Assembly (NCBI GenBank): GCA_963770635.1
Contig: CAVYQI010000004.1
Coordinates: 372,001 to 436,000 of the forward strand
Direction: 5' to 3'
From: DASZIT01 sp963770635
GTDB lineage: Bacteria > Actinomycetota > Acidimicrobiia > Acidimicrobiales > RAAP-2
DNA length: 64,000 bases
Part shown: in pieces, positions 47,954 through 56,290 of the stretch
Layout of the letters: the number at the start of each line of letters is the position of its first letter
Numbering within the stretch: the first letter of the stretch is position 1
The notes under the pieces: generated by a model
The model's input: the letters and a program-made list of their open reading frames with translations, nothing else
Database searches by the model: none
Told to the model about the DNA's origin: nothing
Program-made: the position numbers and the translations under genes

Positions 47954-48735
47954 CCCGGGTGGCACTGGTCACCGGCGCCGCCCGTGGCATCGGAGCCGCC
48001 ACCGTCGTGGCCCTGGCCGCCTCCGGATGGTCGGTGGTGGCCGTCGACCGGGCTTCGGACGACCCCCGGCTCCCCTACCGGCTCGGCACCGAGGAGGAGC
48101 TCCGGGCGGTGGTGGTCTCCACCGGGAGTGCGGAGGTGCTCGCCCACCGGGCGGACACCACCGACCCCGAGGAGATGAGGGCGGTGGTGGCGCGGGCCGA
48201 GGAGAATTTCGGTGGTCTCGACGCGGTCATCGCCGCCGCCGGCGTCATCGCCGGGGGCGTCCCCCTGTGGGAGATGCCGGAAGCCGAGCTGCGGGCGGTG
48301 ATGGATACCGACCTGTGGGGTCCGCTGACCGCCGCCCGGGTCGGCATCCCCGGACTCCTCCGCCGCCCCGCCCCCCGCGAGGGTCGGTTCATCGCCGTCG
48401 CCTCGACGGCCGCGACCCGGGGGCTGCCGGGGCTGGCCGCCTACGGCGCGGCCAAGGCCGGGGTGGCCGGGCTGGTCAGAGGGCTGGCGGTGGATCTCCG
48501 AGGGACCGGGGTGACCGCCGTCGGGGTGAGCCCGGGCTCGACCGCCACCCCCCTGCTCGACGAGAGCGCCCGCCTCTACGGTCTGCCCGACGCCGAGTCG
48601 TTCGCCGCCCAGGTGCCGATCGAACGGCTCCTGGACCCCGAGGAGGTGGCCCGGGCGGTTGTCTGGTTGGCCGGTCCCGACACCGGGGGCATCACCGGCG
48701 CCGTCGTTCCGGTGGACGGTGGACTGTCGCTTTGA
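47950..48735 (+). CDS. Mycofactocin-coupled SDR oxidoreductase
   Basis: This 261-residue SDR has TGAARGIGAATVVAL and the active-site AAYGAAKAGVAGL, with AAAGVIAGG in place of NNAG. After strand 2 it has an insertion (VDRASDDPRLPYRLGTEEELRAVV) of the type found in mycofactocin-coupled SDRs, which hold NAD so tightly that it needs an external electron acceptor. Its position between mftE and mftF supports that. The alcohol substrate is unknown. Confidence 0.85.
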   Translation: MTRVALVTGAARGIGAATVVALAASGWSVVAVDRASDDPRLPYRLGTEEELRAVVVSTGSAEVLAHRADTTDPEEMRAVVARAEENFGGLDAVIAAAGVIAGGVPLWEMPEAELRAVMDTDLWGPLTAARVGIPGLLRRPAPREGRFIAVASTAATRGLPGLAAYGAAKAGVAGLVRGLAVDLRGTGVTAVGVSPGSTATPLLDESARLYGLPDAESFAAQVPIERLLDPEEVARAVVWLAGPDTGGITGAVVPVDGGLSL

Positions 48736-50174
48736 GCCCGCCGGCTCCCCGGCCCGAACTGCCTCCCGGGTTCCATGTGGTCCTCGACCCGTCGGTGAAG
48801 ACCGTTGGTGGCGGCACCATCCTGGTGGGCGGCCATCCGGGACGAATCCTGGGGCTGGCCGCCAACGGGCCGGCGGCCCTGGCCGCGCTGGTCGGCGATG
48901 GACCGCTGACCGGGGCGCAGCGCCGGCTCGGCCGCCGGCTGGTCGAGGCGGGCATGGCCCATCCGGTCCCCCCGCCCGGAGGCACCGGGGTGGTCGCCGA
49001 CATCACCGTGGTGATCCCGGTCCGGGATCGGAGCGAGTTGCTCGACGAGTGCCTGGCGTCGGTCGGCCGCGACCCGCGGGTGGTGGTAGTGGACGACGGG
49101 TCGCGGGACCCGGCCTCGGTGGCGGAGGTCTGCCGCCGGCACGGTGCCCGGCTGCTGGTCCGGGCGGTGAACGGGGGGCCGGCCGCGGCCCGCAACGACG
49201 GTCTGGCCCATCTCGACTCCGAGTTGGTGGCCTTCCTGGACAGCGATTGCGTGGTTGCCCCCGGTTGGCTCGACCCGCTGGTGCGCATGTTCGACGACCC
49301 GGCGGTCGGGGCGGTGGCGCCCCGGATCCGGCCGGCCGGAACCCCGGGGTCGGCCCGTGAGCGTTTCAACCGGGCCCGCTCGCCCCTGGACATGGGACCC
49401 CAGCCGAGCGGGGTGGGACCGGACCAGCCGGTCAGGTACGTCCCGACCGCGGCGCTGGTGGTGCGCCGCCCGGCGCTCGCCGACGGGTTCGATCCCGACC
49501 TCCGGTTCGGCGAGGACGTGGACCTGGTCTGGTCGTTGGTCGATGCCGGCTGGCAGGTGCGGTACCTACCCTCGGTGGAAGTCGAACACCACGCCCCCGG
49601 GTCGTGGGGCGAGCTGCTCCGGCGCCGGTTCCGCTACGGGACATCGGCGGGCCCACTGGCCCGGCGACACCCCGGCCGCCTCGCCCCGGTGCGGCTCCGG
49701 CCGTGGCCGACGGTGGCTGCCGTTGCCCTCCTGGCCGGCCGACCCCGGACGTCTTCCCTGGTCACAGCCCTGTACGGCCTCAATTTGGCCCGGCAGGTGC
49801 GGGCAATGGGAATCCCCCCGAGCCTCGCCCTCCGGTGGAGCGCGCAGGGAACCGCCTGGACGGTGTTCGGGCTGGGCCGGGCGGCCACGGTGGTGACGGG
49901 CCCCGCGCTGGCCATCGGTGCGCTGGGACGGGGGGAACGGGGTCGGCGGATCCGACGGGCGGCGGCGGCGTTGGCGGCGATCCCCCCGCTGGTGGAGTGG
50001 TGGCAACGGCGCCCCGAGCTCGACCCGTTCCGATGGGCGGCGGCCTCCGCCGTCGATGACATGGCCTACGGCCTCGGGGTGTGGGCCGGCTGCATCCGGG
50101 CCCGGACGCTCTCGCCCCTCCTCCCTAGGCTGCAGCTGCGGGGGACCGGGGCCGACCCGACCGTCGACTCTTGA
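48732..50174 (+). CDS. mftF: Mycofactocin glycosyltransferase
   Basis: This 480-residue protein adds a beta-1,4-glucan chain to premycofactocin in mycobacteria. The N-terminus GFHVVLDPSVKTVGGGTILVGG is typical of MftF. The GT2 domain has ITVVIPVRDRSELL, VVVVDDGSRD, AFLDSDCVVAPGWL and GEDVDLVWSLVDAGWQVRY, and hydrophobic C-terminal segments suggest membrane association. The TTG start overlaps the SDR stop. It is the last gene of the operon. Confidence 0.92.
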   Translation: MSPPAPRPELPPGFHVVLDPSVKTVGGGTILVGGHPGRILGLAANGPAALAALVGDGPLTGAQRRLGRRLVEAGMAHPVPPPGGTGVVADITVVIPVRDRSELLDECLASVGRDPRVVVVDDGSRDPASVAEVCRRHGARLLVRAVNGGPAAARNDGLAHLDSELVAFLDSDCVVAPGWLDPLVRMFDDPAVGAVAPRIRPAGTPGSARERFNRARSPLDMGPQPSGVGPDQPVRYVPTAALVVRRPALADGFDPDLRFGEDVDLVWSLVDAGWQVRYLPSVEVEHHAPGSWGELLRRRFRYGTSAGPLARRHPGRLAPVRLRPWPTVAAVALLAGRPRTSSLVTALYGLNLARQVRAMGIPPSLALRWSAQGTAWTVFGLGRAATVVTGPALAIGALGRGERGRRIRRAAAALAAIPPLVEWWQRRPELDPFRWAAASAVDDMAYGLGVWAGCIRARTLSPLLPRLQLRGTGADPTVDS

Positions 50175-50749
50175 CGCGGTGGCCACGACCGCATCCGCGC
50201 TCCTGGAAGCGAGGTCGGGTCGAGAGGTCGACAGGCGAGCATCAAATTGTCGCTTTCCGGGGCCATACCGGCACGCTGGGTGCCTGGGTGGACCGGCCGG
50301 TCGACCCCCGCCCTCGGGGCGTCACAATGACATATTCCCTGGTCACTGACCATGACAGAGCCTGGTCCGGGCAACATGTATACTTCTGCAAGCGCAATTT
50401 GGCTGAGTTGTCCGGATTTCTCGGAGAACGCCAACCTGGGTTGGAACTTTCCGACACCGGGTGGCGAAGCCAACGCCGTCAGACCACTGATGGATGAGCG
50501 CGACCACGTGGGGGAACGTGTGGCGAAACGCCGCGCGCCTACGTGAGAAGACGACGACGACGATGATGAGCGAGGACTTACCCACGAAGCAATTTTGGGC
50601 GTAGACCAACCGGCCGCACACCCTAGGGCGTAAAGCCAGGACGAACGAAGCCTTCCCGCTCGTCGTCCGGGGACCGAATGCAATGGGCCGGAGCCCGCCA
50701 ACACCGAGCAGAGGAAGGCGCCTTCGCGCGCCCTACGAAGGGAGGTGCC
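50175..50749 (+). other. Long leader/intergenic region upstream of the Rpf-like gene
   Basis: This 575-nt stretch has no convincing gene. A TATACT at 50379-50384 could be a -10 box, with no good -35 at normal spacing. GGTGGCGAAGCC near 50460 and GGGGGAACG near 50511 recall parts of c-di-AMP riboswitches, which often precede rpf genes in actinobacteria, but the full consensus was not found. GGGAGG lies just before the downstream ATG. Confidence 0.4.
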
Positions 50750-51373
50750 ATGCGGACCCGCATTGCACTCGTGGCGGTCTTCACCGTCGCAACAATCATT
50801 GCCGTCAGTTCCGCCGTCTTGTCCCGGCCTGTCAGCTCACAGGCCGCCTCGACGGCAACCAATCACACCTCGACGCCCACTTCGTCGATACCGAGCGCGC
50901 TCGTCGTGTTCGACTCGCCGAAATCGTCAGGTAGCCATGCCTCCACCATCTCCAACCTCGGAGCCTTGCTCTCCGACGCCGCCGGCGTGGTGGCGGCGAC
51001 CAGCACCGCGATCCCGGCGACCCCACCGGCACCGGTGACCCCACCGGCACCGGTGGTGGCCCTCACCCCCGCGACGGTTGCCGTGCCGGTGGCAGCACCG
51101 GCCCCCGCGCCGGTAGCCCCGGCGCCGGCGGCGCCCGCTACCGCCAGCGCGGACTCGGCGTATGCCGAATGGACCCTGGTGGCCGACTGCGAGGAGGGCG
51201 GATGGATCGGTGCGGCCAACGCCAACTATCCCGACTCACTCGGGATCAATGCCGCCAATTGGTATGCCAACGGCGGCGGCTCCGATGTTTCCCCCGCCGC
51301 GCAGATTGCCGTGGCCCAGCGGATCGAGGGCACCAGTTATGTCCCCGACCAGAACGGTTGTGGGTCCTGGTAG
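50750..51373 (+). CDS. Secreted Rpf-like transglycosylase-domain protein
   Basis: The 207-residue protein has a signal peptide (IALVAVFTVATIIAVSSAVL), a long Pro/Ala/Val-rich linker (about residues 95-140) and a C-terminal domain of about 65 residues. That domain contains WTLVADCEEGGW, LGINAANWYANGG, QIAVAQRIEG and NGCGSW. This follows the resuscitation-promoting-factor pattern with the catalytic Glu after Cys and a disulfide pair. It would cut peptidoglycan outside the cell. The start is the ATG with GGGAGG 4 nt upstream. Confidence 0.82.
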   Translation: MRTRIALVAVFTVATIIAVSSAVLSRPVSSQAASTATNHTSTPTSSIPSALVVFDSPKSSGSHASTISNLGALLSDAAGVVAATSTAIPATPPAPVTPPAPVVALTPATVAVPVAAPAPAPVAPAPAAPATASADSAYAEWTLVADCEEGGWIGAANANYPDSLGINAANWYANGGGSDVSPAAQIAVAQRIEGTSYVPDQNGCGSW

Positions 51374-51418
51374 CCAGGGCAGGATACGGCTGCGGCCGGT
51401 AACCGCATAGCGGGAGAA

Positions 51419-51453
51419 GACGGCCCGGTCGGCACCCAGCCGGCCGGGCCGTC
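51419..51453 (+). terminator. Strong hairpin downstream of the Rpf-like gene
   Basis: A 15-bp stem with one G-U pair (51419-51433 with 51439-51453, loop ACCCA) lies 46 nt after the stop. There is no T-run, so it is a GC-rich actinobacterial-type terminator or a processing/stability hairpin. The rest of 51374-51584 shows nothing further. Confidence 0.55.
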
Positions 51454-51584
51454 CGACGCCGGGCGCGGCAATCGGGATCGGCACACTCGAAAGGTGGGTG
51501 CTCTGGGTCGAGGTCGCCCGGTTCGGCTCCTCGGACACGACAAAGCACGAGGCGGCCCGGCTTCTTTGTCGAACCGGGGGCCCC

Positions 51585-51622
51585 AAAAACGAAAATGCCG
51601 CCGAGAATTGGATTCCAGCGGC
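51585..51622 (-). terminator. Probable intrinsic terminator of the cold shock gene
   Basis: On the minus strand a GCCGC/GCGGC stem (51622-51597) is followed by ATTTTCGTTTTT (51596-51585), about 80 nt after the csp stop codon. The short stem with a U-rich tract fits a Rho-independent terminator. Confidence 0.5.
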
Positions 51623-51704
51623 CCCAAACGACACAGCGTGCCGACCCGACGACTACCCCCCGGAAACCGGCGAGGCCGTCGGGTCGACACCCGTGATCGT
51701 CAAT

Positions 51705-51908
51705 TCAGATCTTGCGGACCTGGCTTGCTTGCAGGCCCTTTTGGCCCTGCTTCGTCTCGAACTCCACTCGCTGGCCTTCCGCAAGGTCGCGGAAGCCTTC
51801 CATTTGGATTTCGGATTGGTGGACGAAGAGATCATCCCCGCCGCCGTCGGGCGTAATAAAACCAAAGCCCTTCTCGGCGTTGAACCACTTGACTGCACCT
51901 ACTGGCAT
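51705..51908 (-). CDS. cspA: Cold shock protein (CspA family)
   Basis: This 67-residue CSD protein has RNP1 as KGFGFI and RNP2 as LFVHQSEI, starting GAVKWFNAEKGFGF. It binds single-stranded RNA/DNA and acts as an RNA chaperone. The ATG at 51908 has AAGGAG 8 nt upstream. Length and motifs are normal for the family. Confidence 0.95.
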   Translation of the reverse strand: MPVGAVKWFNAEKGFGFITPDGGGDDLFVHQSEIQMEGFRDLAEGQRVEFETKQGQKGLQASQVRKI

Positions 51909-52081
51909 AACTGTTACTCCTTGAGCTGACTTCACGCACTTCATCGCGGGGATCCATTTTGAAGCCCAACCTCCGTTAACCCGCGTGAATGGGTCGACGA
52001 TGGCAATACCCTAGGCGGTTCCTGAGCCGGAGTGTCGATAAATTGCCAATTCGTGCCTCCGGGGTGCCTGGCCCGGTGGGC

Positions 52082-52849
52082 TCAAGCGTTCCCGGCGGTG
52101 CGGACACCGTCCCATTCGGCTGCCTCCGTGCTGGCCGGTTCACCGTCGATCTCTGCCGGGGATGTCGACCGGCCCACCGGTTCGAAGAGCGAAACGATGA
52201 TCATGGCAGAAAAGCATACGAAGAAGATCGGCTCGACGAACGCTCCCCAGCGGTCGGTCAGGTAGACGAAGCCAAGCAGCGGGTAGCCGACGATCAGCAC
52301 TTTCAGGATCACCCGGAAGGCTCGGGCCTCTCGGGTGGTCTCGCCCCGGGTCCGGCGCACGGCCACGACTACGGCGACGGTGAGAAACAGGAACTCAGCG
52401 ATGCCCGACACCACATGGATGTAATGGTGAAGCGGCAACTGGAGGTGCCATTCGAGATTGCGACAGGTGGCACTCAGTCCCTCGGAACACACGTAAGGGA
52501 ACCTTCCCCCGATGGCGCCGGCGGCGGCGAAGGCCACTAACCATTTCCATTCCCGACGGGAACCCTGGCGGCCGGACGCACCCCGCAGCAACAAGGCGAC
52601 GATCATCAGTACCCCGGCCAGCAGGTCGGCGCGTTGCATGAGGTCGGCATCCCGGAGGCCCGGCACTTCCAGATCCGAGAAGAATTCGTTGTGCGAGACC
52701 ATCAGCCCGGGGACGAACGGCACCGCCACCCACCAGTTGTAGGCGACCACCCCAACGATCCCCATGGCCCGGGCCAGATCGACCCGGGCGGTGGTGATTC
52801 CCGACGTCCCTATCCGGTTCCGGCCGGAGGAAAACCCGAGCGCGCTCAC
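52082..52849 (-). CDS. Multi-pass membrane protein (DUF998-like)
   Basis: This protein of about 255 residues has six or seven hydrophobic spans (AMGIVGVVAYNWWVAVPFV, LLAGVLMIVALLL, WLVAFAAAGAIGG, FLFLTVAVVVAV, VLIVGYPLLGFVYL, PIFFVCFSAMIIVSL). A CSEGLSATC loop and HHYIHVVSGIAEF between spans recall DUF998 proteins. The start is taken as the GTG at 52849; other starts nearby are possible. The function is unknown. Confidence 0.65.
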   Translation of the reverse strand: MSALGFSSGRNRIGTSGITTARVDLARAMGIVGVVAYNWWVAVPFVPGLMVSHNEFFSDLEVPGLRDADLMQRADLLAGVLMIVALLLRGASGRQGSRREWKWLVAFAAAGAIGGRFPYVCSEGLSATCRNLEWHLQLPLHHYIHVVSGIAEFLFLTVAVVVAVRRTRGETTREARAFRVILKVLIVGYPLLGFVYLTDRWGAFVEPIFFVCFSAMIIVSLFEPVGRSTSPAEIDGEPASTEAAEWDGVRTAGNA

Positions 52850-52963
52850 CGCGCTTGCAACGTCCGGTGACCAGCCACCATTCCCAGGCCACACACACCA
52901 GCCTCGACCCGTGCCTCGGCCCGACCGCCGCTGGTACTCTGCCGACGGAGAGGATCCGATCCG

Positions 52964-53635
52964 ATGAACATCGTCAGCCTGGTCCCGTCGGCCACCGAGA
53001 CCCTCATCAGCTGGGGCCGCCCACCGGTGGCCTGCACCCGCTTCTGCGAGCAGCCCGACCTCCCCCACGTCGGTGGGACCAAGGACCCGAATATCGACAC
53101 GATCGTCGAGCTCGACCCCGATGTGGTGGTGGTCGACGAGGAAGAGAACCGACGAGAGGACCACGACGCGTTGGTGGCCCGGGGCGTGCCCGTCCATGTG
53201 TTGCGGATCCGTTCGCTCGAGGACGTCAACCCCGCCATGGAGGAATTGTCGCACCGAATAGGGGCGCGATGTCAACCATTTATCTTGCCCGGGCCAGAGT
53301 TAAACCGAATTACCGCGTTCGTGCCGATCTGGCGACGACCGTGGATGGCTCTGGGCATGCCTACCTACGGCGCCTCTCTTCTGGCCCACCTCGGCGTGGC
53401 TACCGCGTTCGGTGACGATGGCCCGTATCCGACTATCGAGCTCGACGACGCCATCGCCCGCCATCCCGACGTGGTCCTGGCACCGAGCGAGCCGTACCCG
53501 TTCACCCGGCGGCAGCTCCCCGAGCTCTCGTCGGTCGCCCCCACCACCTTCGTCGACGGGAAGGACCTGTTCTGGTGGGGAGCCCGGACCCCGGGTGCCG
53601 TCGAGCGGCTGTCGGCGACGATCGCGGGTCTGTGA
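52964..53635 (+). CDS. Cobalamin-binding/helical-backbone metal receptor-like protein (BtuF-like)
   Basis: This 223-residue protein starts RIVSLVPSATE-like (MNIVSLVPSATETLISWG), followed by VGGTKDPNIDTIVELDPDVVVVDEEEN and a C-terminal lobe ending LFWWGARTPGAVERL. It matches the class III periplasmic-binding fold of BtuF and FepB relatives, but has no signal peptide and no ABC partner here. These short cytoplasmic-looking forms are common and of unknown ligand. Codon use in the middle (53265-53325) is less GC-rich. Confidence 0.78.
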   Translation: MNIVSLVPSATETLISWGRPPVACTRFCEQPDLPHVGGTKDPNIDTIVELDPDVVVVDEEENRREDHDALVARGVPVHVLRIRSLEDVNPAMEELSHRIGARCQPFILPGPELNRITAFVPIWRRPWMALGMPTYGASLLAHLGVATAFGDDGPYPTIELDDAIARHPDVVLAPSEPYPFTRRQLPELSSVAPTTFVDGKDLFWWGARTPGAVERLSATIAGL

Positions 53636-53642
53636 ACACCGG

Positions 53643-54158
53643 TCAGTCGGTGAAGTCACCCTGCCCGATCCGGAGGGATCGGATCAACGAGAACAGGGTG
53701 TCCGCCTGGTCACCGGTGAGGCCGGGATCGGTGAATACCTGATCGTTGAGGGCGGCGGTGGCCAACCCGACCACCCGCCTGCCCTCCGGGAGGATCTTGG
53801 CCAAGGTGGTGCGACGGTCGGTGGGGTGCGGGAGTCGGGTGATCAGCGATTGCGCCTCGAGCCGGTCGACGGCGTTGGTGACACTGGCCGGATGCACCTG
53901 GAGGCGAGCACCGACCCGGGAGAGTGGCAAGGCTCCGGTCCGGCTCAGGCTCAGCAGCATCAACAGTTCGTAGCGGGCAAAGGTGAGGTCGAACGGGCGG
54001 AGGGCGGCGTCGACTCTGGCCAGGTAGATCTGGTGCGCCCGCATGATCGACGTCACCGCGGCCATCCCCGGCGCGGCGACGTCCCACCCGTGGGCACGCC
54101 ATTGGCGTCGTGCCTCTTCGATGGGATCGAAGTCGAGCGATTTCCGCGGAGATGCCAT
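53643..54158 (-). CDS. MarR-family transcriptional regulator
   Basis: This 171-residue winged-helix regulator has FDLTFARYELLMLLSLSRTGALPLSRVGARLQVHPASVTNAVDRLE and the wing LPHPTDRRTTLAKILPEG. The ATG at 54158 is used. It is divergent from an MFS transporter gene 207 nt away, which it probably regulates. Confidence 0.88.
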   Translation of the reverse strand: MASPRKSLDFDPIEEARRQWRAHGWDVAAPGMAAVTSIMRAHQIYLARVDAALRPFDLTFARYELLMLLSLSRTGALPLSRVGARLQVHPASVTNAVDRLEAQSLITRLPHPTDRRTTLAKILPEGRRVVGLATAALNDQVFTDPGLTGDQADTLFSLIRSLRIGQGDFTD

Positions 54159-54365
54159 CGTGCTCCATTGCCGGTCGTGAACGCCTCGGTGTTGATGCGT
54201 CCCTGCCGCGCCGACGTCGCTCGACCCTACCAGTGGCATTCGGCCCAGCTCAGGGAGTCGAGGGGTTCGAACGCGCCGATTATGGTCGGTCGAATGACGA
54301 CGGGGCGGATCGGCAACCGGTGGCTCGTCGGCTGAGCGGACTCTGTACCCAACGGTGATGTCAAC

Positions 54366-55565
54366 ATGAGTGCCAGCCGCCGCAGTTGGCTGGCCGTGGC
54401 CGCGGTGATGTTCGGGGTCGGCTGGGGAGCCAACCAGTTCACCTCCCTCCTGATCGCCTACCACCTGCACCTGGGTCTGACCCTCAGCTTCAACGAGGCA
54501 CTGTTCGGGATCTACGCCCTCGGGCTGATTCCCGCCCTCCTGGTGGGCGGGCCGGCGTCAGATCGATGGGGCCGGCGAAAGGTGGTGGTCCCCGCCGGGG
54601 TGATGTCGGTGGTGGCCACGGTGGTGTTGATGCTCGGGGACCACTCCACCCCGTTGCTCTTCATCGGTCGTTTCCTGGCCGGCACGGTGAGCGGAGCGGT
54701 CTTCGCCGCCGGTACCGCCTGGGTCAAGGAACTGTCGGTCCCCCCGTTCGACATGGCCGCCGGTGAACAGTCCGGGGCCCGGAGAGCGGCGGTCGGGCTC
54801 TCGGCCGGCTTCGGGCTCGGACCGCTGGCCGCAGGTCTCATCGCCCAGTGGGCCCCGGCCCCGCTGGTCGTCTCCTACCTCCCTCACCTGGCGGTGATGG
54901 CGCTGGTGCTCCCCGGCTTGTGGCCGGTCCCGGAAACCGTCCCCCACCGGACCGACCCCGGGCCGAGCCTGGCCGCCCGGCTCCGGGTGCCCACCGCTAG
55001 CCATCCCCGGTTCCTGTCGGTGGTGGTGCCGATGGCGCCCTGGGTGTTCGGCTCGGCGTCGGTCTCCTTCGCGGTGCTGCCGTCGGTGGTGAGTGCACGG
55101 ACCCAGGGCCTCGGGATCGCCTTCGCCGGGATCGTCGCGGCGCTGACCCTCGGGGTCGGGGTGGCCGTGCAACCTGTAGCCCGTCGTCTCGACCGGGTGG
55201 GCAGCCCTCGGGGAGCGTTGGCCGGGCTCACCCTGGTGACGGTGGGCATGGCGGTGGCCGCCCTGGCCGCGGAGCTCACCAGCCCGCTGGTGGTGGTGGC
55301 CGCCGGTGCCGTGCTGGGCGCCGGATACGGGGTCTGCCTGGTCGGCGGACTCCTCGAGGTGCAACGCATTGCCGCCCCCGGCGAGCTGGCCGGGCTCAAC
55401 GCGGTGTTCTACACGTTGACCTATGTCGGCTTCGCCCTTCCCATCGTGCTGGCCGAACTTGCCCGCTTCGCCAGTTTCACCCTGTTGTTGCTCGGGCTCA
55501 CCGGGTTGGCCGCCGCCTGTCTGGCGGTGGCGGCAACCGGCGCCCGCCGGGCGAGCCGTCCATGA
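54366..55565 (+). CDS. MFS transporter
   Basis: This 399-residue membrane protein has twelve predicted spans. Motif A is VGGPASDRWGRRKVV between TM2 and TM3, with GRFLAGTVSGAVFAAG in TM4. It is probably a drug or metabolite exporter. It is divergent from the MarR regulator. Its last 68 nt overlap the convergent gene at 55498. Confidence 0.87.
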   Translation: MSASRRSWLAVAAVMFGVGWGANQFTSLLIAYHLHLGLTLSFNEALFGIYALGLIPALLVGGPASDRWGRRKVVVPAGVMSVVATVVLMLGDHSTPLLFIGRFLAGTVSGAVFAAGTAWVKELSVPPFDMAAGEQSGARRAAVGLSAGFGLGPLAAGLIAQWAPAPLVVSYLPHLAVMALVLPGLWPVPETVPHRTDPGPSLAARLRVPTASHPRFLSVVVPMAPWVFGSASVSFAVLPSVVSARTQGLGIAFAGIVAALTLGVGVAVQPVARRLDRVGSPRGALAGLTLVTVGMAVAALAAELTSPLVVVAAGAVLGAGYGVCLVGGLLEVQRIAAPGELAGLNAVFYTLTYVGFALPIVLAELARFASFTLLLLGLTGLAAACLAVAATGARRASRP

Positions 55566-56166
55566 GCACACGGACCCGGCTGGCACCGTGGGACACCGAC
55601 CGGGTTTCGTGGTCGAGCTCGGTCGCCAACTGTCGGTCATCGATGGTGGCGTCGGCCCGGACCACGTCGGCGACCGCGGCCGACACCGCATCGGCCTGGT
55701 CGATGATGCGACCGGTGTCGGCCCGGGCATCCAGCGATCCGACCACCGGGACACCTTTGCTGGCCAGGATGAGCACCCGATCGTGGCGCTGGGCCTGATC
55801 GCGGAGGTGGCCGACCAGGTGCGGAAGCTGGCCGACCGGGGTGCCGGTGGCATCGGCCGTCTTGACCGCGACCTCCGCGGCGCTCACGTGCGACCACAGG
55901 TCGCGGCGCAACCACATCGCCTCCCGGCGACTCCCGCTTCTCACCAGGGCACCGGCCGCCAGTGACGTCCGGTAGGCGTGGGACCAGGCGGACGCCAGCA
56001 GGTCGGGGCCGGGCTGGGACATCGCCCTCGGCATCACCAACTCGAGGCGGGCGCGCCATCTCCGCACCTTCCGAACCATCCTCCAGGCCATCACCCCTGC
56101 AAATGTAACCAACGCCACCATCCCGGCGGCCACGGTGATGATGGCGACATCGGCTACCTGGCTCAT
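55498..56166 (-). CDS. Single-span membrane protein of unknown function
   Basis: This 222-residue protein has one N-terminal transmembrane helix (VAIITVAAGMVALVTFAGVM), then a long helical, charged cytoplasmic domain (residues 30-190). The ATG at 56166 has AAGGAG 6 nt upstream, which supports translation. No family is recognised. Its 3' end runs antisense to the MFS gene. Confidence 0.65.
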   Translation of the reverse strand: MSQVADVAIITVAAGMVALVTFAGVMAWRMVRKVRRWRARLELVMPRAMSQPGPDLLASAWSHAYRTSLAAGALVRSGSRREAMWLRRDLWSHVSAAEVAVKTADATGTPVGQLPHLVGHLRDQAQRHDRVLILASKGVPVVGSLDARADTGRIIDQADAVSAAVADVVRADATIDDRQLATELDHETRSVSHGASRVRVLMDGSPGGRRLPPPPDRRRPTR

Positions 56167-56290
56167 GACCGACTCCTTCGAACCACCGGCTGGGCACCGT
56201 GGCTCGTCAGCATTCTCCACCACATCGCCGCCTCCGCCACCGCGAGACCGGATTCCACCCCCCGACTCGAAGGCCGGCGCCGGTCTCGGA

